Source: Anolis sagrei (taxonomy: Eukaryota; Chordata; Lepidosauria; Squamata; Anolidae). From it: DNA of 64,000 nucleotides. This document shows positions 54,170-64,000 of this stretch, one piece after another. The translations under genes were made by a program, and so were the position numbers. Within the stretch, counting starts at the first letter, position 1, and every line of letters begins with the position of its first letter. The stretch spans positions 191,820,878 to 191,884,877 of the forward strand of contig NC_090021.1 in NCBI RefSeq assembly GCF_037176765.1, in the 5' to 3' direction. The notes under the pieces were generated by a model. The model searched no databases. It saw only the letters and a list, made by a program, of their open reading frames with translations, and had not been told where the DNA came from.

Positions 54170-54483
54170 TGTCAGCAGAGTTATAATATCAAAATAAAAA
54201 ATAACAATACTACAGCATAAGCTTACTTTATTATAGCTTCATAGTGGAAACTCAGAAATCAGACCCTAAACAAAAACCTCCAACCAAATCCAAGACCAAG
54301 ACCTAAAAACTGCAGGCAGATGCAAACCATTATAACAGCAGCAATGAGATCCACCTGCACCCAATTGACCAAACCCAAACCACAAGCATTTCAGCAATTA
54401 AAGGCACAAACTTACTTACACAAATATAACCAAATACATACAATGAACAATATAATTTTGCACATTTTACAATACTTCTAACA
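54170..54483 (-). repeat. Copia 3' LTR (314 bp)
   Basis: It starts TGTCAGCAGAG and ends ACTTCTAACA on the + strand. It is nearly identical to the copy at 58868-59188. Confidence 0.93.
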
Positions 54484-57400
54484 CTCCTCCACAAAATTAT
54501 ATTAGTTCATATTTATACATTCATAAATTCAATTTTTCACAAAACTGGTTATGTTTTTCACAAGTAAGAGGTTTCGTCAAAATATCTGCAACATTTTCAA
54601 CTGAAGGAACATAATTGAGAACAATTCTTTTGTCCTTAACAAATTGTTGCACATTTGAATATCTAACATTAATGTATCTAGACTTCGTTTTCATATTTTG
54701 ACTTTTACCCAAAGCGATGCAGGTTTGAGAATCAACATAAACTTGTATTGGCAATTCTAAATCAATGTTCAGACTTTTAATCAAAGATTCTAGCCATTCT
54801 GCTGATGTCAAAGCATCAGACAACGCTGAGAATTCAGCTTCTCCAGTACTTAATGCCACAATGTTCTGTTTTCTGCTCTTCCAGCACACTGGTGTATTTG
54901 CGTATTTTATTACAAATCCAGTAACAGATTTATTTTCCTTTAGATTTGCGAAAGAACTATCGCAATGTATTTCTAAAGACTTTTTGTCATCTGGACAAAT
55001 TCTGAAAACTTTTTCAGCAGTTTGTTTTAAATATCTCAGAACTCTTTTTACTCCAGCCCAGTCTGTATGTGAGGGATTTTGAATCCTTTGACTTAGGATA
55101 CCAACAGAAAAAGAAATGTCAGGCCTTGTGTTGTTTGCAATGTACAATAAAGAGCCAATAACTGAACGATAAATGAAATTGTTATCAAACACTTCTCCAT
55201 CTACATGTTGTAAAAACTGAAGAGCCATGGGTGTATTAACAGTGTTTGCATTTTCCATTCTGGTTCTTCTCAAAAGATCATAAATCTTGTCAGTTTGGTT
55301 TAATTCAAAACCACTTTCATTTCTGGCAATATTTATGCCAAGATATCTATTAACATCTCCAAGATTTTTGATTTTCAATACTTTGCTCAAATTCTGAAAT
55401 ACTTCCTGAATGTTTTCCTCAGATCCAATACATAACACATCATCCACATAAATTACAATAAACATTTGTGTGTCTCCACTTCCTTTTGAGTACAAACAAG
55501 GATCAAAACTATTGGCAACAAAATTCAACTTTGTCAACACTTTGTCTAAATGTAGGTTCCAATTACGTGCACTTTGTTTAAGACCATAAAGACTTTTCTT
55601 AAGAAGATAAGTCCCTTCAGGAAGGTCAGATTCAAAACCTGGGATAGCAGATATATAAACTTTCTCCTCCAAGTCTGCATGAAGATACGCAGTATTCACA
55701 TCAAAATGTTTGACTTTTAAATTCCTATTACTGGCAATTGCAAGGGTTATTTTTAGTGCTTCCCCAGACACTGTGGGGCTAAATATCTCATTAAAATTTT
55801 CTCCATATATCTGTTCAAAACCTCTAGCAACTAACCTGGCTTTGTACAAAAAACCACCATCCTTTGTTTGTTTACGTCTATAAACCCAACGACAACTTAG
55901 AACCTTTACATTGTCAACTGTTTTAGACTTCTCCATGACTTGCAAATCTTTCAAAGCATCAAATTCACTTTGCATTGCTTTTAACCAAAGATTTCTCTCA
56001 GTCTCATCTCTTTTCAACATCTCTTTATAACTTTGAGGTTGAGACCAGTCATGTTCTTGTATTTTCACAACTTCACAATGGTATCTCTTTGGAGGAATAC
56101 CCTTAGTTGTCCTAGAACTGCGCCTAGGAATGGTCCTAGTACTATCTCCTCCATCAGTCTCATCAGTTTCTGAATTACTAGAGCTAGTACTTTCTGAACT
56201 AGAAGATTCAGCTTCAGCTTTTCTCTTCTGAGGTTCTGTCCTTTTAATTACAGGACTACTGCCTTGTAACTGACTAGAAACAGATTCTTGCTTCACTTGC
56301 ACTTGTGTTCCAAACTGTGTATCTTGAGATGTGCTTGGTTGTATATTTTGCTGTGCAGTCTGTTGTGAAACTGATTGCACTTGTGTAGCAGGTCGCTGTG
56401 AAACTTGCTGTGTAGTTGGCTGTGTGGTTAGTGGTGTGTGCATTTGAGTAGTATTGAAAGGCAGAAACACTTCCTTATTTGAATGAATCCTTTCCCAACC
56501 ACTGTGTTGTTGGAACTTCACATTTTTAGAAACTAACACCCTATTATTACCACACCAAAATCTCCAACCTTTTGACTCAGAAGCAGGGCCTAGATATTTC
56601 AATTTCTTCCAAATAGAATCCTTTTTATGTCTTTGTTGAGAAGGAATTAAGACATATGAGTCACTTCCAAAAACTCTGATTGAACTCAAATCAGGAGTTT
56701 TTCCAAAAAACAACACATAAGGAATACTATTGACACTTTTGCAAAAAGAACGATTGAGCACAAAAGTGGCGTTTGCCACGGCTTCAGCCCACAATCCATC
56801 AGATAAACTAGCATCTCTTAACATTTTTCTAGCCACAACCTTTACAACACCTATCCACCTTTCTGCAACCCCATTTTCACTGGGTGAGTAAGGATTTGTT
56901 AACCTGTGAACTATGCCAAACTTTTCAAGCAAATTTTGCATTTGTTTGGACATAAACTCAGCACCACGATCACTCTGAAAAGCTTGTACTGGGTACTCAG
57001 GAAACTGTGTTTGCATTAGCTTCAGCCAAGCAGAAATTTTTTGAAAAACTTCACCTTTAGTTCTTAGAAAGAAGGTGAACTTCAGCCTTGAAAAATCATC
57101 TACCAAAATCAAAAAATATTTTGACCCGCCTACAGAAGTAGGATGAGGACCAGATACATCAATATGAACAAGCTCTAAGACCCTTTTTGAAACTCTAGCA
57201 CTGTATTTTGCTATAGGAGCTTTAAGATTTTCTGCTGCACAAATTTCACAATCTAGAAAATTCTTACATCCTTGAATAGGAATCTCACACAACTCAGCTG
57301 TCTGTCTTAGATACTGCCATGACAAATGACCCATTTTCCTGTGAAATTCATGAATACATTTGTCGTGTAATGGCCTGGGATTATCAGGTATCTGCTTAAT

Positions 57401-58853
57401 GCAAGCAGACACATTTGTAGCAGACTTTAAAACAAAAAATCCCTTTTCTTGTCTCAGTTGCACTTCATTACCTTGAAGATCAATTAGCATAGACTTTTCT
57501 TTCTTTAAAGACACCTCAAAACCTTCATCCAAAAGTTTGTTGACACTGAGAATATTATACATAATTTCTGGTACATAGTACACATTCTCAAGAGTACATT
57601 TCAGACTGTCAATATAAAGATCACCACAAGAAAATACTTTAACTTTTCTATCATCTGCCAAAGAAATAAAGTTTATATCAGAGTCTCTCACATTTGTCAA
57701 CAGTTCTATAGTTTTTACCAAATGCTGAGAACAGCCTGAGTCAATAATGAAAGAGTTCATTGTATCCTTCTTAGAGGTCACCAGGAAAGCATGCTGTAAG
57801 TCCTTTGAAGAACTAGGTCTCTCCACTTGCTTGTTTCTCCATTGTCCTGGATTCTGTTTGCAATTCTTAGCATAATGCCCTTTCTTTTTACATTTAAAGC
57901 ACACAATTTGTGACTTTGGCTTAGCAACACAAGCAGTGTCATTAGAAGCAGTCCCAGAACTTGAACTCTTCTGCATAGGAGCAAAACTTCTCAATTTGCG
58001 TTGAGCTTCAAATTCCATAATTACCTTTGAGCCACTTGATTGTCGTTGAAACATATCTTTAAACAGATTCCACGCAGTTTGTGCATGAGGAATATTATGA
58101 AGGTGAACCAACAAAGAATCTGACACAGACAACTGAAGAAGCGCCAAAGCTCTTTCATCTTTTTGTTGATCCGCAGGAGTTAGTTGAGCTGGCAAATTCT
58201 CAATTATGTCCCATAAATTCTGGGAAACAAGATAAGCTTTAAATCTGATGCTCCAACTGAGCCAGTTACTATCAGATAGTTTATCAAAAGGGAGTGAACC
58301 AACTTGAAGAGGCGGCAAAGCCATTTTGGTATTTCACTTTAAAGTCCCAAAGTTCCAGAAACAAATACTTACTGCACCAAAAAAGAAAGGACCCCCAGTA
58401 TACCCGGGTTTCAGCCCAGGCAATTTATATTCACTTCTTCAAGTAAAATTGGCTTCTAGCAGTCCAATATCTTTCAAAACTTTGCAGTAATTCTCTGGAA
58501 TTCAAACACAGGGTCTGACTCACAAACTGTTTGCTTCTTCTTTTGGCTTCAGAAACATTTGCTGAAAAAACCTTTTGTGCAAGGCAAGACAGGAAAGCAA
58601 CATAGTTGGCCCTTGCTGCTCAGGCACGTAGAAGGCAAATTCTCCAACATAGCAAGCCATAAATCTTCTTGATTTCTCTGAAGGCAAATCTTCCAAGGTT
58701 TAGTGTTCAGCAGCAAGCTATCACTTTAAACCTCGCTGCTCACCAAAGCAGCCAGGAGCAGAAGACTCAAAAATGCCTTCAAAAAACTTCTTAATGTTCC
58801 ACCACATATTTCAAAAACAAACATCACCTCAGACACATGGATTATGCAGCGTT

Positions 58854-58867
58854 CTGGGCCCATAACC
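58854..58867 (-). other. Copia primer-binding site matching the initiator tRNA-Met anticodon arm
   Basis: On the + strand this reads CTGGGCCCATAACC, the sequence of the anticodon stem-loop of vertebrate initiator tRNA-Met. The minus strand is its exact complement. An internal tRNA segment rather than the 3' end is the primer match known for Drosophila copia. Confidence 0.82.
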
Positions 58868-59188
58868 TGTCAGCAGAGTTATAATATCAAAATAAAAAAT
58901 AACAATACTACAGCATAAGCTTACTTTATTATAGCTTCATAGTGGAAACTCAGAAATCAGACATCAGACCCTAAACAAAAACCTCCAACCAAATCCAAGA
59001 CCAAGACCTAAAAACTGCAGGCAGATGCAAACCATTATAACAGCAGCAATGAGATCCACCTGCACCTAATTGACCAAACCCAAACCACAAGCATTTCAGC
59101 AATTAAAGGCACAAACTTACTTACACAAATATAACCAAATACATACAATGAACAATATAATTTTGCACATTTTACAATACTTCTAACA
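58868..59188 (-). repeat. Copia 5' LTR (321 bp)
   Basis: It matches the other LTR except for a 7-bp repeat-like length difference and about one substitution. The primer-binding site is immediately adjacent at 58854-58867. Confidence 0.93.
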
Positions 59189-59517
59189 AAAACATCTGGG
59201 GACACACAGGTTGAGAACCACTACCTTAGCTCAATGTTGAGGTCACGAAAAATTTGGCAACAGTAAAAGATTACAAACCAACCATTATAAACCCATTTAC
59301 ACAAATCTCTTAGCAGAAATATGCAGTGTTTAATGTGCACTCGCCAATAAATACTACAACTCTACAAAAGGAAAACCAGCCTGTTTAGCAAGCCTTCCAA
59401 ATGCTAATTATTATCAGCAAATGTTTAATTTTTGTGCCTATTTTGTATACCTATATACCTGGGTTCAAGTAAAAATGTCTCAGATGGAAAGAGGTCACAA
59501 GTGATTTAAATAAAAAA

Positions 59518-59625
59518 CAAAGAAGCCCTCTGAGGATGCTTGCCATAGATGCAGGCGAAATGTCAGGAGAAATGCCTCTAGAACATGGCCCTATAGCCCG
59601 AAAAAACCTACAAGAACCTAAAGAA
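59518..59625 (+). mobile_element. Penelope-like fragment with decayed hammerhead-like core
   Basis: CTGAGGA, a GCTTGC/GCAGGC stem and GAAATGTC appear in order, then tctagaacatggccctatag. The last core block differs by one base from the other copies. Confidence 0.55.
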
Positions 59626-61680
59626 GCCCTGTTGTGCTACATTGGAAAACATCTTTCCTGTAGTTGCCCACCGTTTTCATTCCCTAAGACTTTTTCTAGG
59701 CCCACATCAGTCCAAAGGCTGTCAGGGGAAAGAATACAGGAGTGGTTGCATACTAAGCAGATTTCTCTGATGCTTTCCAGGTTTAAAACAAGAAAGAAAT
59801 GAAAACTAAAACAAACTTTTTAAAGATAGGGTGTTATTGACAAGCACCAAGGTTCATATTCATAAGTGCCCGCCTGCTCATGGAATATAGCTCTCAAATA
59901 TCTTCCACATAGTACATAACCATACAGCTGTTCTGATTGATTGATTGATTGATTGATTTGTGTGTGTATATATACCCACACACACATATGCACACATTTG
60001 CAAATACCTACTGTTCAGTGTAAATTGCATGTTAAGGTGACATTATTTCAATATTTATATGTGATAGTCATAAGTATAAAATTTGAAATAATTCAGTTAC
60101 TTTATCTCAGGACCTTCATGTCTATATCACATATGAGTGATATAAGTAATGTGTCTGGAAATAGAACGGACTATAATGTTGCATGTCAAGTCATATAAAT
60201 CTGCAATATCTGTTCCGTAAAAATTGATGATTTACTTTTTTTAATGGATCAGATTTCTACTTACCCTTCTAAGATTTGTCAAGGGTCTTACAGAAGTGTG
60301 TGGCTAAATGCAACTGTCTGAAAAATAATGACTTAAAAAATTCTTTTTTTGTTGTTGTTCAAAGATATAGACCAGTTGATGGTGTTGCTAATGTTTAAAT
60401 TCATGCTTTCCCTATTTTGGTACTCAGTGTCCAGCTTGGGAGTAAAGGTGCTAATTATTCCTGAGTTCTAAATACTTGCAATTATCAGATACTCTTTTAC
60501 ACAGTATTATCTCAATGTGATAACCTTTACCCTATAACAGAAGAGGAATAATACAATATATTAATAAATTGCCTTCAGTTCTCTTGAAGCCCTGGGAACT
60601 GTGTTTGCATGTGCTGATACATAGTAATTATTATCACTTCATCGGGGCATGGGCTTTTACTTATCCTCTTTCAACAATTCTGTGCTTTGCTATTTAGTTG
60701 ATAGGATCACTGCTGTTGCTGAAAAAGCTGGTGAAGATTTTTTTAAAATCAGTGAGGAACACAATTAAGTTGTATCTGCTTTAGCTATAATCCTGTTTCA
60801 TGTTGATAATTTACTTGTTTTAGTTATAGCTGCCCATTTCTTATTTAGAATCTTGCAACTCTTATTATTTTCCTTAAATCAAACTGCGGTAGATTCAATT
60901 AAAACACCATCACTAGTTCAGCATTTTCTGTAAAACAGGCTATTATGTTGGTCGTACATTTCTGTCTCTTCCTTTGCATGGATGTGCTGGATAAACTCGG
61001 GAGTGACTAACAAAATCGTTTTCTTAGGTTTGGTTCTCTTCAGCAGTTGAATCTAATTGTAGTGGATAAGTAAACTTACAAAAAGGTGCCTAATAGCCAA
61101 GTTATGAGATTGTGAAGAGTGAAAATGTTGAGAAGCACCTGCAGCATTTTGTTGTTATTGCACACAGTGGGATTGACTGAAAACATGCTCCATTCTGATA
61201 CTGCTGTCTATAGAGATAAAAGTATTTATTGAAAGCAGCAATTAAAATTGCCTAATCTCCAAAGTAATTCACCACTACCCAGGCAGGATGTTAAGGTACA
61301 GCGTTAATTATACAGTTACAAGATCATAACTGTTATTGCTTGAAGCAATCATTGGCTCCCTACATTACATAAATTAATGCTTTCAATGAATTTTAATGTA
61401 GTTACTTTTGTTTATCATCATATCTACTAATAGCCTTCCACTGTTTCACCATGGCACATTGCCATGAAACAACAAACTGTTATGGGCAAAAGACTGAAAT
61501 ACTGCCCCATTCTCATTCTTATGCCCTCAAGAGAAATAAATTGAAAACCACTGCTTTCACTTTGGAGTAAACCAAGTTTTCTGTTAAAGTGCACACCTGT
61601 ACATTATTCTGATTGGTTGTTAAAACAAAGGAGTTATCACACCAGGATTTTATCTTTCTCTTTTAACTAACTGAATTAAT

Positions 61681-62321
61681 TACCATATATACTCAAGTAT
61701 AAGCCAACCCTGATATAAGTCAAGGCTGCTAATGTTACTACAAAAACTGGGAAAATGTATTGACTTGAGTAGAAGCCAAAGGTGGGAAATGCAGCAGCTA
61801 CTGGCAAATTTCAAAATAAAAATAGATACCAATAAAATTACATTAATTGAGGCACCAGTAGGTTAAATGTTTTTGAATATTTACATAAAACTGTAATTTA
61901 AGATAAGACTATCCAACTCTGATTAAACCATTATTCTAACCTCCTTCAATGTAAATGTGCTTACGTATCCTTCCAATAATAATCCAGTAAAATAATAAAT
62001 GTAATAAAAATAATAATAGAGTAAAATGATGGAAATGTCATGACAGTAATAATAGAGTAAATAATAAATGGAAGAAGAAGAAGCCAGTACAGATGGTCCC
62101 AGTGGTGATCGGCTCACTGGGTACAGTCCCTAAAGACCTTGGCCTGCACTTAAACACAATTGGCGCTGCCAGTTGCAAAAGGCCACCCTACTCATATCTG
62201 CACACATTATTTACCAATACATCACACAGTCCTAGACACTTGGGAAGAGTCTGACATGTGATCTAATACAACAGCCAGCATAGTGATTTTTTTTTGCTGT
62301 GTAGTAATCCTGTTGTGTTTC

Positions 62322-62361
<40 letters not shown>

Positions 62362-62655
62362 GTAAAATAATAAAAGTAATAAAAATAATAACAACAGAGT
62401 AAAATAATGTAAATGTAATAATAAAAATAGAGTAAAATAATAAAATGTAATAATAATAATAATAGAATAAAATGATGTAAATATTATTATTATAAATAGA
62501 ATAGAACAATAACTGTAATAATAATAATAATGATAATAATAATAAAACAGTGAAATGATAAATAATTTTGAGTCGAGTATAAGCCGAGGGGGGCTTTTTC
62601 AGCTTTAAAAGGGGCTGAAAAATTCAGTCTATGATCGAGTATATAAGGTATACAG
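61681..62655. mobile_element. Composite MITE-like repeat (ATATACTCGAGTATAAGCC-type ends), interrupted by AAT repeats and an R4 copy
   Basis: The left end, accatatatactcaagtata, is an inverted partial match to the right end, gatcgagtatataaggta. Inner pieces gacttgagtagaagcc and gagtcgagtataagccga repeat the end motif. The middle is AAT-rich low complexity. Confidence 0.5.
62082..62362 (+). mobile_element. R4/Dong-like LINE 3' end, copy 3, embedded in (AAT)n
   Basis: Its last 240 bp are closely similar to the 3' end of copy 2 (VVIGSLGTVPKDLGLHLN). It is flanked on both sides by AAT-rich sequence and nested within the repeat at 61.68-62.65 kb. Confidence 0.7.
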
Positions 62656-64000
62656 TGTAGATGCACCTTCAGAATGTATATTTTAATGTGCATGTTTCCC
62701 TTGGAGTAAGTTTCTTAAAGATAGAGAAACTTGTGCTCATGTTGCATGGATAAAAATCTGCTATGAGTTAATAATATGATAGTGGGCACTCTCAGACCTT
62801 TTTCACCTGACTGGTTATATACATTTTGAGAGCAGTGAGGAGCTGGTCTTAGGAAATTAATGTTAAAATACATTTTTAAAATCTGTTTTTTATTTCAAGT
62901 GTAATTTATAAATTATGTCTTGCTTTCAGATCTAACATAACATATCACAAAGCTACAACTATATATAAAGACATTATTGTCAAAACAGCTTCGATTTGGT
63001 AAATCGTAATCCTATTTTGAAGTGATATTTGTATGCATCATGATAAAGAATTGATTTTGTTTTGTCTCATCTTTAGAAATGAGATAGATAATTTGTTTCG
63101 TATGCTGAATTTACAATCATGATTTCCTTCATCTGAAGAATGTTCTTCTTCCAATTATGTGCATTCTAATTGCAAGACACTCCTGAGGGGTTCATCTTAG
63201 ATTTAAATCTCTTCTGTGCTCTCTAGTGGTTTTTCGTAGTGTTGCCAGCTTGGAATTATGCATTTTACATGATAGACTGTGCTAAAAATTAGGTCATCCA
63301 ATATTACATAGTTATGTATTTCATTGACACAGCTGTGTCTTGCTGCCACATGTGTAAATTTTCACATAATTGTTTTAGGTCTGAATTGATAAAGAATACT
63401 CGTATTAAAAAGAATGAGTGCCTTCGGGGCTGCTGATTGTCAAGGAGAATCAGCAGATCATATGCTAGATCATAGAGTAGATACATTCGGAAAAAATGAT
63501 TCCATTAGGCTAGCTTTTACTTAAAGCAGGTCTTCAGCCAAAGGTTGAAATTACAAATTGCGAAATTAATGTGTATGAGGAGGATAATAAAGATTTTATG
63601 CTGACTCCCCATTTTTAAAAGTGAACTTTGCAGTATAACCATAACAATTAAATAACAACATGCAAAAATAATCAGTTAAGCACTTGAAATGAAACCATTT
63701 CACAGAGATGAACATTTAGCATCGAGGATGAAATTTAATTTAAGCACATTAAGTTGGATCCAGGTCTGCTGAACTTGCTACCAACTTTTGAATGGTAATA
63801 TGAAAGATTGAATTGTAACTAAGGAAAATTAAGTACCTACCCTTAATGCTGCTGTAATACAGAGATTTTGTATTAAATTCTTTGTACAAAGACTTTGACA
63901 TACATTATCTTACTTGAAGGTTCGTACGCCCCTTTGACTTTTCCTGTCATTGAATCCTTGCGAGTTACATAATTGTTGTCATAATGTTCAACAGTTGTTT

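Larger units (their letters stand above)
54170..59188 (-). mobile_element. Ty1/copia LTR retrotransposon (fossil), looks whole or nearly whole
   Basis: LTRs lie at 54170-54483 and 58868-59188; each begins TG and ends CA. They differ by about one substitution and one 7-bp length difference, which implies a young insertion. A 5-bp duplication, AAAAC, flanks it (54165-54169 and 59189-59193). The internal region has, in minus-strand order, a primer site, one long gag-pol frame (58324 to 54521) and a purine-rich tract GTGGAGGAG beside the 3' LTR. The parts are a CCHC zinc knuckle, a DSG protease, a HHCC/DDE integrase, a reverse transcriptase with YVDD, and RNase H. The order integrase before reverse transcriptase defines copia. 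It sits in an ATF2 intron, antisense to the gene, inside an older hAT-type MITE. Confidence 0.93.
54067..59223. mobile_element. hAT-type MITE (CAntGGTTCTCAACCTGTG ends), split by the copia element
   Basis: The left part (54067-54169) and right part (59189-59223) carry inverted ends with TTCTCAACCTGTG. Flanking octamers CCTTAGCA (54059-54066) and CCTTAGCT (59224-59231) match at seven of eight positions, as expected for an ageing hAT duplication. The inner sequence is an inverted pair built on CCCAGAAATCC. Confidence 0.75.
53582..64000 (+). other. ATF2 intron running off the window
   Basis: No exon is recognisable after 53581. The intron holds a GT repeat, a hAT-type MITE split by a copia element, a Penelope fragment and a composite repeat at 61.7-62.65 kb. 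The stretches 59,650-61,680 and 62,700-64,000 look mostly unique. The (GATT)n run at about 59,936-59,958 and short CA runs are simple repeats. Confidence 0.7.

Noticed and set aside
60200-64000. A further ATF2 exon (the one following ...QSEAKL)
   Set aside because: I looked for the expected RLKAALTQQ-type coding sequence with an acceptor and found none, so it should lie beyond the window.

Overview
The window is vertebrate nuclear DNA, most likely from a squamate reptile and probably an iguanian lizard. It carries a spliced, conserved gene pair set in a very repeat-rich background. The repeats are the mixture expected of lizards: an RTE-BovB LINE, Sauria-type SINEs with a BovB-like tail, a second tRNA-derived SINE family, R4/Dong-like LINE ends next to (TAA)n runs, Penelope-like fragments, SPIN-like hAT elements, Helitrons, CR1/L2-type LINE pieces and many palindromic MITEs. 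The species cannot be fixed from the sequence alone.

Layout. Bases 1-24.8 kb hold no host gene that I can support; this is an intergenic repeat field whose main landmark is a nearly intact BovB LINE at 15,691-18,906. ATP5MC3 (ATP synthase c-subunit, isoform 3) occupies about 24.8-31.3 kb on the + strand, with four coding exons that join to a complete 143-residue precursor. A 2.5 kb spacer with a LINE piece, a SINE and a SPIN-like hAT element separates it from the CpG-rich ATF2 promoter near 33.8-34.5 kb. ATF2 then runs on the + strand from about 34 kb past the end of the window. Seven coding exons are present (42,341-53,581), encoding the first 258 residues: zinc finger, transactivation domain and the Ser/Thr/Pro-rich middle. 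The bZIP exons lie beyond 64 kb. The last intron holds a fossil Ty1/copia LTR element (54,170-59,188) in the opposite orientation.

The two host genes keep the order and orientation they have in human 2q31. ATP5MC3 makes the proton-carrying ring subunit of mitochondrial ATP synthase, and its promoter has a perfect NRF-1 site. ATF2 is a stress-activated CRE-binding transcription factor. They are neighbours but do not share a pathway. The exon that encodes the mammalian ATF2 N-terminal extension is recognisable, but its frame hits a stop at the next splice junction, so translation here should start at the internal MSDD methionine.

No new multi-gene system was found. The noteworthy signals are in the mobile DNA: a young whole-looking copia with a copia-type internal tRNA-iMet primer site, a BovB with a perfect 12-bp target duplication, R4 copies stacked in TAA repeats, hammerhead-ribozyme-like cores in Penelope fragments, a 77-bp-arm near-perfect palindrome, and a 77-bp mariner-like element with perfect 27-bp inverted ends.
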